This document shows positions 1 through 10,865 of a DNA stretch of 64,000 bases, one piece after another. The DNA is from Perilla frutescens (Eukaryota; Streptophyta; Magnoliopsida; Lamiales; Lamiaceae). Below the pieces are notes generated by a model. The model did not search any database and had not been told where the DNA came from. It saw nothing but the letters and a program-made list of their open reading frames with translations. Position 1 is the stretch's first letter. The number at the start of each line of letters is the position of its first letter. The translations under genes were made by a program, and so were the position numbers. The stretch is taken from positions 28,510,001 to 28,574,000 of the forward strand of contig BRKX01000003.1 of NCBI GenBank assembly GCA_026008535.1. Direction: 5' to 3'.

Positions 1-544
1 AAGTAGCTAAACATGTTTCAACGATGAGAGATTGAGACGTACCCTTTTTCTTCTTCTTGTTAGGACAATCCGCCTTCCAGTGACCTGGCTGGCCGCACTT
101 GAAACACTTTGTCTTTGACTTAAATTCCTCAGGAGGAATCTTAGTCTTAGACTTCTTCACCTTAGGCGCCCCCTCTGCAGCTTTCTTGGGTGCGTTCTTC
201 TTCTTCCTTTTAGTACCGGAAGAAGACGCCCTATTTTCAGCTAGGTGTGCCTCCGGATTTCCTTTTTGAAGTAACTCAGCCGCCTGAAGATCCATGAGCA
301 GTTCAGTCAGGCTGACATCCCTTTTAATCATGTTAAAGTTCAGCCTGAACTGCTCAAACCTCGAGGACAGGCTATGAAGAACAATGTCGATTTGAGAATC
401 GCCATCCAGCTCTCCACCCAAGGTCTCGATCTCAGCCAGATACCCCATCATCGTGAGAACGTGATCCCTAACAGGTGTGGAGTCAGACATTCTCGCATCC
501 ATTAGCTTCTTCATTGCCAAATGGCGAGCCGAGCGGTTCTGATG
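1..544 (-). pseudogene. Copia-1 gag, C-terminal half (interrupted by Tekay insertion)
   Basis: Read on the minus strand, this is the C-terminal half of a Ty1/copia gag (UBN2-type) nucleocapsid protein, which packages element RNA in cytoplasmic particles. It is open from the Tekay junction to the window edge. A lysine-rich linker (about 90-230) leads into a CCHC zinc knuckle, CFKCGQPGHWKADC, encoded at about 64-111. The N-terminal half lies at 10866-11182, on the other side of the Tekay element, and the reading frame continues once one copy of the 5-bp TGATG duplication is removed. The knuckle is canonical and no stop is seen, so this gag was probably intact until the Tekay insertion. The pol region lies beyond the left edge of the window. 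Confidence 0.85.
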
Positions 545-831
545 TGTAACGCCCCGATCCCGGGAGAAGGGCAGGGGACCGGTGCGCTACTTGGGGAAAG
601 GGGGAAGGGGTTGTTGAACAGAAGCAATCAAAGAAATAGGGTTAGTGCCCTAAAAATATGGGCAGCATAACCTCTATAAATGGATCAATCCACGCTTTTA
701 AAGCGTATGAAATGACTCAAACCAGATACCATGACTCTTAGGATGAACCCAAGAAAGAATAACAAAGGCAAACTTCAATGTAAATAATAACAGTTCAAAG
801 GTTAACTGTTAATAGGTTAGGCATAAAAAAG

Positions 832-1000
832 GCCAGACTGATGTCTGTCCAAATACTTAAAGTAAAGAGATGCCAGGCTCCCGCCTGTCGTGAAAGCAAT
901 ATAAAGCCAGGCTTTTGCCTTGACATGAAAAACAATGTAAAGCCAGTCTTGCGCCTGTCTGAGTAAGGAAAGTAAATAAATGCCAGGCTTTCGCCTGTCA
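832..1000 (-). repeat. Five degenerate ~36-40 bp repeats with hairpin cores in Tekay R/U5
   Basis: The plus-strand core GCCAGGCT..GCCTGTC recurs with starts at 832, 872, 906, 942 and 982. Each core is a short inverted repeat around a 4-nt loop. In the sense (minus) RNA three of the five loops have the GNRA form: GGGA, GCAA and GAAA. The copy at 832 has different stem bases (CAGAC/GTCTG) yet still pairs, as a compensatory change would give; the copy at 942 has one stem mismatch. The same array is at 8661-8829 in the other LTR. Confidence 0.8.
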
Positions 1001-1016
1001 GGAACAGAAAGTAAAC

Positions 1017-1303
1017 GGGATTCGGAGAACCGAACACTCCGTAACAATAAAGAAAATGGGATTCGGAGAACCGAACACTCCATAACAGTAAATAAAATGG
1101 GATTCGGAGAACCGAACACTCCATAACAGTAAATAAAATGGGATTCGGAGAACCGAACACTCCATAACAGTAAATAAAATGGGATTCGGAGAACCGAACA
1201 CTCCATAACAGTAAATAAAATGGGATTCGGAGAACCGAACACTCCATAACAGTAAATAAAATGGGATTCGGAGAACCGAACACTCCATAACAATAATCAG
1301 AGT
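1017..1303 (-). repeat. 41-bp tandem repeat, seven copies, in Tekay R/U5
   Basis: Seven copies start at 1017, 1058, 1099, 1140, 1181, 1222 and 1263, an exact 41-bp period. Each has a TTCGG-AGAA-CCGAA inverted repeat (5-bp stem, 4-nt loop) followed by an A-rich spacer. The first and last copies differ most. The homologous array at 8846-9132 has the same copy number, with one substitution turning a G-C stem pair into G-T. There are no unique spacers, so this is not CRISPR-like. Confidence 0.95.
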
Positions 1304-3036
1304 AAGCGGATAAAAACGCAGTGCATTTATTCAGACACAAAAGGTAACCATGTTCTCAGTTGGACTCCACACATAAAAGAAACATATACATCAAAAGATA
1401 GCCCTTCAGCCTTAGCACAGCCGTCCACCATCCCGCAGCTCATCCTGAAAATATTTGAAAAGATTTGGGCGTGAGCACTAATGCACTCAGTGGGTACTTT
1501 TGAGAAAAACCTTCAGAATCATTTTATAAAATAGAATATCCAATCATATTGAGAGCATATCATGGAAAGCTTTTAAAGTAGAAAATTTGCGAATTCCATG
1601 TATACAAAATCATTTTCGTTCCATCATTGCGCGCCACTCTCCCCTAGAACGCTTACGGTGAGTCGGTTCGTGTACACAACCCGGCTGCTTAAGGTTGGAC
1701 ACTGCCCTGTTTGCTTGGGGCTCGATATCGTGAACCATTGTAGTTTCATCACCAAAAACAGTAGTAAGACTTACATGAGTCAGGAGAGCACATCAAATAC
1801 ATTCATGAGTTGGATATTCAATCACGTTCATTTTATAAATATCAGGGCTTAATAACCCGAAATATATATTTTTATATAATAAAAACCCACCTGGTAATCT
1901 GAGCTAGATCTAGATTCTGATTCTGATCTCAACTAGAAGTCTTCTTCTTCTGTGCCTACAAGATTATCCGGTAACTTAGTTTCGATGAATGACTACCATT
2001 AGGTCAAAATCTAACCTTTCTTAGTTATGAAGTAAATATTATAATATCTACTATCTTAATACGCAGCACTCGGATCATCAAAATATTTTGACTCTTAAGG
2101 GAACTTTACTCAGGGCATTTTTATAAAGAAAAACTGTTTAGGAAGTTTTGGCATACGGGGTGGTCAAACCCGTATCCTAAAATTAATTCGGTACAAATAA
2201 ATTCATACCGCAAGATCTGCCCATTGGAAAAATATGAAACTTTAAATAAAAATACTATATTTTGACACGGAACAACTTTTGCGCTTAAAAACACGATACG
2301 GCTATCCATGAATGATAGATCTGAAAAAGACTATAATTTAATAATCGGATACCCAAAATATACCCGAAATTAAAAAGTGACAACATGGAAAATGTATATA
2401 AATATACATAGAACATGAAACCCTAAAGACACTTTTTGATCCGATGACCCAAAAGAGTCACCGATTTGAAGGGTGATTACGACTTTGGCGGCGGTCACGA
2501 TGATTTTCCATCGTGATCGTCCGTCGTGTCATCATTTCAATCACGTATTCGTGATCTATGCGTTGACACCTTCAAAATGACTATTTCAGAATTGAAATAG
2601 GAAACTAGAGACGTACCTTCTCTAGAAGCTGCTCGGCGTTTCGATTTTGAAAATGAATGAAAAATGAAACCTTAACCTCCTATTTATAGGAGAAAAATAA
2701 ATAGGATAATATTTCGAAAAAGAAATTGGATAATGACAGATGTGCCTTAGTTATCCAAATCTATTACCTTTCACCCTAAAATTGTGCCAAGTGTTCATTT
2801 GAACTCGAAATTGGAAAATTCAAAGTTTGGCACGATGCTTGAAAATTTTTCTATCAACCCAAGAAAAATATCAGAACATATTTTTAAAGCAATTTTTGAC
2901 CATAATAAATTTTAATAGATTTCCCTGGCTGCGATTTTCCTTTATTTGAGTCCTTTAAGGACCCAACTTCTTACCTAAATTACCCTCAGGTAACATAAGT
3001 TGAGTAAAACCCTCTAAAATATTTCGGGGTATTACA

Positions 3037-3049
3037 TTCTACCCTCCTT
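3037..3049 (-). promoter_or_regulatory. Tekay polypurine tract
   Basis: On the minus strand AAGGAGGGTAGAA lies directly upstream of the 3' LTR start TGTAATACC. This is the position and composition of the primer for plus-strand DNA synthesis. It overlaps the end of the gag-pol frame, as is common in compact elements. Confidence 0.85.
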
Positions 3050-6000
3050 AATAAAAATTTCGTCCCGAAATTTGCGTACCTCTATAGGGTAAATCAGGGT
3101 ACAACTCCTTGATTCTGCTTTCAAGCTCCCAGGTAGCTTCCTCTCTTCCATGGTTATTCCATAGGACTTTCACCAGTGATATCTGTTTGTTCCGTAATTT
3201 TTGGACCTTTTGGTCAAGAATAGCCTCTGGTTTTTCTTCATATGATAAATCCTGATTCAGGACTATCTCTTCATTCTTTATAACGTGTGTAGTATCAAAC
3301 ACGTACTTTCTCAACATTGAGACATGAAAAACATTATGAACCTCAGCTAGACTTGGCGGTAAGGCTAGTCTATAAGCTACCTCTCCAACTCGTTCAAGAA
3401 TTTCAAATGGTCCAATATACCGTGGTTTCAATTTTCCTCTTTTGCCAAAACGTATAATTCCTTTAGTAGGAGATATTTTGAGAAAGACCTTATCTCCAAC
3501 ATTAAAATACAGATCCTTTCGACGTTTATCTGCATAGGCTTTTTGTCTATCTTGGGCCTCCTTCATTCTCATTCTTATCTTATCAATTATTTCGATTGTT
3601 GTCTGAACAATCTCAGGGCCTAATATCTTTCTTTCACCCACTTCATCCCAATAAAGTGGTGATCTACATCTTCGGCCATACAATGCTTCATATGGTGCCA
3701 TTCCAATGGTTGCCTGATAACTGTTGTTATAGGCGAACTCTACTAAGGGTAAAACATTTTCCCAGCTTCCACCTCTATCAGTTAAAACTCCTCTGAGCAT
3801 ATCCTCTAGTATTTGTATTGTCCTTTCTGATTGTCCATCAGTTTGAGGATGGAAAGCTGTACTGAAATTTAGTTGCGTTCCCATGGCATCTTGTAGACTT
3901 ATCCAGAATCTAGAAGTAAATCTGGTATCTCGGTCAGAGGTGATCGAGACAGGTACGCCATGTAATCGCACAATCTCCCTCACATAGAGTTGAGCCAACT
4001 TATCCAGTCCAAGTGTCATCTTGATTGGTAAAAAGTGCGCGGATTTGGTCAATCGATCAACAACGATCCATATCGCAGTGTTTCCTCGCACTGACTTTGG
4101 TAATCCTACTATAAAATCCATGTTGATATGTTCCCATTTCCATTCTGGGATTTCAAGTGGTTGTAATAATCCTGATGGTCGTTGATGTACCGCCTTTACT
4201 TGCTGACAAGTTAAGCATCGTTCAACAAATGAGGCCACTTCTCTCTTCATATTTCGCCACCAGAAGTTTCTCTTCAAATCTCTATACATTTTTGTACTTC
4301 CAGGGTGAGCGGTATATGGAGTATCATGAGCTTCCATCATGATTTCATTCTTTAACTCTTCATTGTGGGGCACACATATTCTTCTTTCGTACATGAGAGC
4401 ATTGTCATTTGCTTCAGCAAATCCTTTTGAATCCTCAGATCTTACTTTCAATCGCATCTTCTCCAAAAATTGATCCCCTCTTTGTGCCTCCACAATTCGT
4501 TTCCTTAAATCGGGTTTAGCTATTAAAGTAGCTATAAGTCCTTTAGTAGAGTCTGGTGGTTGAACCAACTGTAACTCTAGTCTTTGAAATTCTTCAATTA
4601 ACCTTTCTTCTTGTGTTAGGAAACAACCTAACTCTGCTTTGGTTTTTCGGCTAAGGGCGTCTGCTACAACATTTGCTTTACCGGGGTGGTAGAGAATGGT
4701 ACAATCATAATCCTTAACTAATTCCAACCACCTTCTCTGCCTCATGTTTAAATCCTTCTGTTCAAAGAAGTACTTAAGACTCTTATGATCAGTGTAGATT
4801 TCACATCTGACACCGTATAAATAATGCCTCCAAATTTTCAAGGCATGTACCACAGCTGCAAGCTCTAGGTCATGGGTGGGATAATTTAACTCATGTGGCC
4901 TGAGCTGGCGAGATGCATAAGCAACGACTCTCTTGTCTTGCATTAGCACACACCCTAGCCCTAGCTTAGACGCATATGTAAAGATAACAAATCCTTCATT
5001 TCCTTCTGGTATAACCAATACTGGAGCTGTGGTCAGTCTTTTCTTAAGTTCTTGGAAATTCTTTTCACATTCCTCAGTCCAAATAAACTTAGTCTTCTTT
5101 TTCAACAATTGTGTCATTGGCCTTGCCAATTTAGAAAATCCTTCAATAAATCTTCTATAGTAGCCTGCCAACCCTAGGAAACTTCTTATCTCATGTGCAC
5201 TGGAAGGTGATTTCCAGTTACTTACTGCTTCAACCTTAGCAGGATCTACTTTGATTCCTTCTGATGACACAATATGACCAAGGAACATTACCTCACTGAG
5301 CCAAAATTCACACTTGCTAAATTTGGCATATAATTTCTCCCTCCTCAATGTTTCCAAAATTATATGTAGATGTTCTTGGTGTTGTTCCTCACTTTTAGAA
5401 TAGATAAGAATATCATCTATAAACACAAGAACAAAGTTATCCAGATATTGATGAAAGACTTTGTTCATCATATCCATGAACACAGCAGGTGCATTAGTCA
5501 ACCCAAATGGCATCACTAAGAATTCATAGTGGCCGTAACGTGTTCGAAATGCTGTCTTAGGTACATCTTCTTTTCTTATCTTCAATTGGTGATAACCTGA
5601 ACGTAAATCAATCTTTGAAAATACGTTAGCTCCTCTTAGTTGGTCAAACAAGTCATCTATCCTTGGCAAGGGATACTTATTCTTAACTGTCACCTTATTC
5701 AACTCCCTATAGTCTATGCACATTCGCAATGTACCATCCTTCTTTTTAACAAAGAGAATAGGCGCTCCCCAAGGTGAGACACTGGGTTGTATGAAACCTA
5801 AGTCCAACAGCTCTTGTAGTTGTACCTTCAGTTCTTGTAACTCATTAGGGGCCATTCTATATGGTGCCTTAGATATCGGAGCTGCTCCTGGTTCCAAGTC
5901 AATGGTAAATTCAGTTTGCCTATCAGGCGGTAGCCCTGGTAGGTCCTGTGGAAAAATATCCTTGTATTCCCGAACGATAGGGACTTGATCTATCGTTAAT

Positions 6001-7538
6001 CCCTCTTTTTCTTTTCCTACTAGGTTAACCAGATAAGCATGGCAACCTTCTTTTCTCATTAGCTTTATAGCTTTCAGGGCTGAAACAACTGGTATCTTCA
6101 AACCCATTCTTGCTCCAAAGAAAATTACCTTTGGTTCTCCTGGCTTCTGGAATATGACTTCTCTCTCATGACAACGTATAGTTGCATACGTTGCAGTTAG
6201 CCAATTCATTCCCAAGATTATATCAAAATCCTTCATGTCGATTACATATAAATCCGTTATGAAAATCTTTTTGTTAATCTCGAGTTCCAAATTCAGGCAT
6301 ATTCTATTGGCTATCACAGTTTTTCCAGAAGGGATGCTAACTTCTAAGGCATTAGTAGCATCTACTTGTCTAAGTTTTAATCTTTCACTAGCCTTTTCTG
6401 AAATGAAAGAGTGTGTAGCTCCAGTATCAAATAAAGCGAGCACAGGTATATTAACCATGTTAATCATACCTGCCAAATTTTCTGGAGCTTGCTCTGCTTG
6501 CTGTTGCTGAAGTGCATAAGTCCTGGCTGGCTGTGGGGCACGTTGTCCTTGGTCTGGCTTAAAATTTCCTCTCTGATTCTGCCTTAAGTTTCCACCCTGA
6601 TTAGGCCTAGAATTGTTCCCTTGATTAGGCCTCTGAATTATATTCCCACCTTGTGCTGGTCTAGGAGGAAAACCTGTATTTCCTTTACTCCTAGGACAAT
6701 CTCGAGCAAAATGTCCCGGTTGATGACAGAAGAAACATCCATCTGTATTCCTCATACACTTTCCTGAATAAAACTTCCGGCAGATAGGGCAGGGAGTCCT
6801 ATTTCTTTGTTGATTCTGTTGCCCATAATTGGTATTTCCCTTGGCCCACTGTTGCTTATTTCCCACTGCATTTCTATCTTCCCATTTCCGCTTTCCCTTC
6901 AGATCTTGGGAAGATTGTTGTGGCTGGATTTTCTCAGCTGGCATAACAGATTCTATGTTCAAAGCCCGACGCAGTGTTTGCGCATACGACATCTCATCAT
7001 GCCCCATAAGAGTCATGCTGATTTCTGGTTTAAGGCCCTTCCTAAACTTCTTAGCCTTCTTGCAGTCCGAGTCCACGAGATGTGGAGCATAACGAGAGAG
7101 TTGATTAAAGGTGCGGTCATACTCAGTAACAGTAGAGCTTCCCTGTCGGAGGTTCCAGAATTCCGACTCTTTCTTTTCTCGATAGCAATCAGGAATGTAT
7201 TTCTGATAAACTTCTTCCTTGAAGTCTTCCCAAGTAAATTCGTGCCATTGCTCATAAGTCATAGTTCTTTTTACAGACTCCCACCAATAGTCTGCATCGT
7301 CAATCAATTGAAACTGAGCACATGTAAGCTTTTCCTCATTCGTGCAAGACATGTAATCAAATATTCGGTCCAGACATCGAATCCATTTTTCTGCATCTAT
7401 TGGGTCACCTAGCCCGTTGAAAGTAGGTGGGTGATGTTTACGAAAAGCTTCTTCTGCTCTTGATGTCGGTATGGGAATTGGAATTGGGGCAGGTTGTCCA
7501 TGGTTTTCTTGGTTCTGTGTTCTTTTCTTAGGCGGCAT
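3048..7538 (-). CDS. Tekay gag-pol polyprotein, 1496 aa, single frame, RNase H active-site substitution
   Basis: This is one uninterrupted 1496-codon frame for the whole replication machinery. In order: gag capsid domain (about 30-200); CCHC knuckle CFFCHQPGHFARDC (about 266-279); aspartic protease LFDTGA (about 369); reverse transcriptase (about 560-740) with FIDD (about 706); RNase H (about 845-960); integrase HHCC zinc finger (about 1065-1110) and DDE core (MDF about 1139, SDRD about 1199, QSER about 1238); and a C-terminal chromodomain-like segment ending ATWELESRIKELYPDL. The usual RNase H TDAS motif reads TYAS here: the codon at 4974-4976 is TAT for Tyr855 where GAT (Asp) is expected. 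Loss of that metal ligand should disable RNase H. The start is the first ATG of the frame, MPPKK, typical of the clade. Confidence 0.95.
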   Translation of the reverse strand: MPPKKRTQNQENHGQPAPIPIPIPTSRAEEAFRKHHPPTFNGLGDPIDAEKWIRCLDRIFDYMSCTNEEKLTCAQFQLIDDADYWWESVKRTMTYEQWHEFTWEDFKEEVYQKYIPDCYREKKESEFWNLRQGSSTVTEYDRTFNQLSRYAPHLVDSDCKKAKKFRKGLKPEISMTLMGHDEMSYAQTLRRALNIESVMPAEKIQPQQSSQDLKGKRKWEDRNAVGNKQQWAKGNTNYGQQNQQRNRTPCPICRKFYSGKCMRNTDGCFFCHQPGHFARDCPRSKGNTGFPPRPAQGGNIIQRPNQGNNSRPNQGGNLRQNQRGNFKPDQGQRAPQPARTYALQQQQAEQAPENLAGMINMVNIPVLALFDTGATHSFISEKASERLKLRQVDATNALEVSIPSGKTVIANRICLNLELEINKKIFITDLYVIDMKDFDIILGMNWLTATYATIRCHEREVIFQKPGEPKVIFFGARMGLKIPVVSALKAIKLMRKEGCHAYLVNLVGKEKEGLTIDQVPIVREYKDIFPQDLPGLPPDRQTEFTIDLEPGAAPISKAPYRMAPNELQELKVQLQELLDLGFIQPSVSPWGAPILFVKKKDGTLRMCIDYRELNKVTVKNKYPLPRIDDLFDQLRGANVFSKIDLRSGYHQLKIRKEDVPKTAFRTRYGHYEFLVMPFGLTNAPAVFMDMMNKVFHQYLDNFVLVFIDDILIYSKSEEQHQEHLHIILETLRREKLYAKFSKCEFWLSEVMFLGHIVSSEGIKVDPAKVEAVSNWKSPSSAHEIRSFLGLAGYYRRFIEGFSKLARPMTQLLKKKTKFIWTEECEKNFQELKKRLTTAPVLVIPEGNEGFVIFTYASKLGLGCVLMQDKRVVAYASRQLRPHELNYPTHDLELAAVVHALKIWRHYLYGVRCEIYTDHKSLKYFFEQKDLNMRQRRWLELVKDYDCTILYHPGKANVVADALSRKTKAELGCFLTQEERLIEEFQRLELQLVQPPDSTKGLIATLIAKPDLRKRIVEAQRGDQFLEKMRLKVRSEDSKGFAEANDNALMYERRICVPHNEELKNEIMMEAHDTPYTAHPGSTKMYRDLKRNFWWRNMKREVASFVERCLTCQQVKAVHQRPSGLLQPLEIPEWKWEHINMDFIVGLPKSVRGNTAIWIVVDRLTKSAHFLPIKMTLGLDKLAQLYVREIVRLHGVPVSITSDRDTRFTSRFWISLQDAMGTQLNFSTAFHPQTDGQSERTIQILEDMLRGVLTDRGGSWENVLPLVEFAYNNSYQATIGMAPYEALYGRRCRSPLYWDEVGERKILGPEIVQTTIEIIDKIRMRMKEAQDRQKAYADKRRKDLYFNVGDKVFLKISPTKGIIRFGKRGKLKPRYIGPFEILERVGEVAYRLALPPSLAEVHNVFHVSMLRKYVFDTTHVIKNEEIVLNQDLSYEEKPEAILDQKVQKLRNKQISLVKVLWNNHGREEATWELESRIKELYPDLPYRGTQISGRNFY

Positions 7539-8358
7539 TCTGAAAAATTTTAGGCTTCAGAAATAACTATCACAAAATCTACTTCGTGCTAAATTAATAC
7601 GAATGTTAGATATCTCCTAAACTAAATGCTCAACAACATTTCTCATGCAATTCTAATCAGTCTACTTATTTGTAAAGGAAAGCACTTAGTCAGTCTACGT
7701 TCCAAATAAATCTTAAGAGAGGCACTTAAAATCCAATCTATGTGTATAAGTCACAATTGGCTATGTTCATCTACATTCTCAATCAAACCATTCTATGTTC
7801 ACATTTAATCTTCATAAGCATTCTCGGTTTTCCATCAATTTAACATCATCACATTTCCAATTACTTTAACATTCTCACATTTCCAATCACTTACACATTA
7901 TCACATTTCTAATCATAGGGCATTAATTACTATCGCCACACATTCCTTCAAATCATATCATGGACATATAGTCCCATTAAAAAAAAAATAATAATTCAAT
8001 ACCATCTGGGCACAATGTCCCACAATTTTTTTACCATCATGGACAATAAGTCCCTTTTATTCATAACCATCATCATATGGACACATAGTCCAAAATGATA
8101 CCATTATCCTTTCGAAACCATCATTGGCGCGACTTTTCATAAATATCATCAATGTGGAGAATGGTCCGTATCCACATTTTTTTTTTAAAATCAGTAAACA
8201 TAATTGAATCTAAAAAAAACATTTTAACTCACGTACCTTTTTTAAGCAAGATGAGAGCAGTGTAGGCGACGTGCTAGGGCTATCAGACAATTAATTAAGA
8301 GAATACACTGAGAACTAGACTTAATCAATAATATGACAGGCCTTCAGAGTTGCAGCCT
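7539..8358 (-). other. Tekay 5' untranslated leader with repeated GGAC..GTCC hairpins
   Basis: This 820-bp non-coding leader lies between the PBS and the gag start. Its right half has five copies of a short inverted repeat with GGAC/GTCC-type arms and a 4-6 nt loop, at 7962-7974, 8008-8021, 8041-8054, 8079-8091 and 8156-8167, separated by CATCA-rich spacers. No open frame of note is present. A role in RNA packaging or translation is only inference. Confidence 0.6.
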
Positions 8359-8370
8359 GCTCTGATACCA
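8359..8370 (-). promoter_or_regulatory. Tekay primer binding site, initiator tRNA-Met
   Basis: On the minus strand TGGTATCAGAGC lies three bases inside the 5' LTR. It matches the 3' end complement of plant initiator tRNA-Met, the commonest primer of plant LTR elements. Confidence 0.95.
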
Positions 8371-8373
8371 CTC

Positions 8374-10865
8374 TGTAACGCCCCGATCCCGGGAGAAGGG
8401 CAGGGGACCGGTGCGCTACTTGGGGAAAGGGGGAAGGGGTTGTTGAACAGAAGCAATCAAAGAAATAGGGTTAGTGCCCTAAAAATATGGGCAGCATAAC
8501 CTCTATAAATGGATCAATCCACGCTTTTAAAGCGTATGAAATGACTCAAACCAGATACCATGACTCTTAGGATGAACCCAAGAAAGAATAACAAAGGCAA
8601 ACTTCAATGTAAATAATAACAGTTCAAAGGTTAACTGTTAATAGGTTAGGCATAAAAAAGGCCAGACTGATGTCTGTCCAAATACTTAAAGTAAAGAGAT
8701 GCCAGGCTCCCGCCTGTCGTGAAAGCAATATAAAGCCAGGCTTTTGCCTTGACATGAAAAACAATGTAAAGCCAGTCTTGCGCCTGTCTGAGTAAGGAAA
8801 GTAAATAAATGCCAGGCTTTCGCCTGTCAGGAACAGAAAGTAAACGAGATTCGGAGAACCGAACACTCCGTAACAATAAAGAAAATGGGATTCGGAGAAC
8901 CGAACACTCCATAACAGTAAATAAAATGGGATTCGGAGAACCGAACACTCCATAACAGTAAATAAAATGGGATTCGGAGAACTGAACACTCCATAACAGT
9001 AAATAAAATGGGATTCGGAGAACCGAACACTCCATAACAGTAAATAAAATGGGATTCGGAGAACCGAACACTCCATAACAGTAAATAAAATGGGATTCGG
9101 AGAACCGAACACTCCATAACAATAATCAGAGTAAGCGGATAAAAACGCAGTGCATTTATTCAGACACAAAAGGTAACCATGTTCTCAGTTGGACTCCACA
9201 CATAAAAGAAACATATACATCAAAAGATAGCCCTTCAGCCTTAGCACAGCCGTCCACCATCCCGCAGCTCATCCTGAAAATATTTGAAAAGATTTGGGCG
9301 TGAGTACTAATGCACTCAGTGGGTACTTTTGAGAAAAACCTTCAGAATCATTTTATAAAATAGAATATCCAATCATATTGAGAGCATATCATGGAAAGCT
9401 TTTAAAGTAGAAAATTTGCGAATTCCATGTATACAAAATCATTTTCGTTCCATCATTGCGCGCCACTCTCCCCTAGAACGCTTACGGTGAGTCGGTTCGT
9501 GTACACAACCCGGCTGCTTAAGGTTGGACACTGCCCTGTTTGCTTGGGGCTCGATATCGTGAACCATTGTAGTTTCATCACCAAAAACAGTAGTAAGACT
9601 TACATGAGTCAGGAGAGCACATCAAATACATTCATGAGTTGGATATTCAATCACGTTCATTTTATAAATATCAGGGCTTAATAACCCGAAATATATATTT
9701 TTATATAATAAAAACCCACCTGGTAATCTGAGCTAGATCTAGATTCTGATTCTGATCTCAACTAGAAGTCTTCTTCTTCTGTGCCTACAAGATTATCCGG
9801 TAACTTAGTTTCGATGAATGACTACCATTAGGTCAAAATCTAACCTTTCTTAGTTATGAAGTAAATATTATAATATCTACTATCTTAATACGCAGCACTC
9901 GGATCATCAAAATATTTTGACTCTTAAGGGAACTTTACTCAGGGCATTTTTATAAAGAAAAACTGTTTAGGAAGTTTTGGCATACGGGGTGGTCAAACCC
10001 GTATCCTAAAATTAATTCGGTACAAATAAATTCATACCGCAAGATCTGCCCATTGGAAAAATATGAAACTTTAAATAAAAATACTATATTTTGACATGGA
10101 ACAACTTTTGAGCTTAAAAACACGATACGGCTATCCATGAATGATAGATCTGAAAAAGACTATAATTTAATAATCGGATACCCAAAATATACCCGAAATT
10201 AAAAAGTGACAACATGGAAAATGTATATAAATATACATAGAACATGAAACCCTAAAGACACTTTTTGATCCGATGACCCAAAAGAGTCACCGATTTGAAG
10301 GGTGATTACGACTTTGGCGGCGGTCACGATGATTTTCCATCGTGATCGTCCGTCGTGTCATCATTTCAATCACGTATTCGTGATCTATGCGTTGACACCT
10401 TCAAAATGACTATTTCAGAATTGAAATAGGAAACTAGAGACGTACCTTCTCTAGAAGCTGCTCGGCGTTTCGATTTTGAAAATGAATGAAAAATGAAACC
10501 TTAACCTCCTATTTATAGGAGAAAAATAAATAGGATAATATTTCGAAAAAGAAATTGGATAATGACAGATGTGCCTTAGTTATCCAAATCTATTACCTTT
10601 CACCCTAAAATTGTGCCAAGTGTTCATTTGAACTCGAAATTGGAAAATTCAAAGTTTGGCACGATGCTTGAAAATTTTTCTATCAACCCAAGAAAAATAT
10701 CAGAACATATTTTTAAAGCAATTTTTGACCATAATAAATTTTAATAGATTTCCCTGGCTGCGATTTTCCTTTATTTGAGTCCTTTAAGGACCCAACTTCT
10801 TACCTAAATTACCCTCAGGTAACATAAGTTGAGTAAAACCCTCTAAAATATTTCGGGGTATTACA
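8374..10865 (-). repeat. Tekay 5' LTR
   Basis: This is the 2492-bp partner of the LTR at 545-3036, offset by exactly 7829 bp with no indels. It carries the promoter that drives the minus-strand genomic RNA, with the TATA box near 10507-10517. The hairpin arrays recur at 8661-8829 and 8846-9132. Confidence 0.95.

Larger units (their letters stand above)
545..3036 (-). repeat. Tekay 3' LTR
   Basis: This 2492-bp LTR is downstream in the element's orientation. A TATA-type promoter box lies near 2678-2688 on the minus strand, inside a short palindrome. That puts U3 at about 3036-2660 and leaves about 2.1 kb of R/U5, unusually long. R/U5 holds two adjacent tandem arrays (832-998 and 1017-1303). 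It carries no gene; short open frames across the arrays are a by-product of the repeat period. Confidence 0.95.
545..10865 (-). mobile_element. Full-length Ty3/gypsy chromovirus, Tekay/Del type
   Basis: This is a complete 10.3-kb LTR retrotransposon with coding on the minus strand. Two 2492-bp LTRs (545-3036 and 8374-10865), beginning TGTAAC and ending TTACA on the plus strand, flank a PBS, one uninterrupted gag-pol frame and a polypurine tract. A hand comparison of the LTRs finds only about five differences (near 1018, 1496, 2268 and 2281, and one in the repeat array), roughly 0.2%, so the insertion is very recent. The C-terminal chromodomain-like tail and the MPPK start fit the Tekay/Del clade. 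The element disrupts copia-1 gag. One catalytic RNase H residue is changed (see the CDS). Confidence 0.95.

Noticed and set aside
1017..1303. Regular short repeats resembling a CRISPR array
   Set aside because: The whole 41-bp unit is repeated, with no unique spacers, and the context is a plant LTR.
795..1340. Three overlapping repetitive open frames on the minus strand (and copies at 8624-9169)
   Set aside because: They arise because the 41-bp repeat happens to be open in several frames; they lie inside LTRs and have no protein family features.
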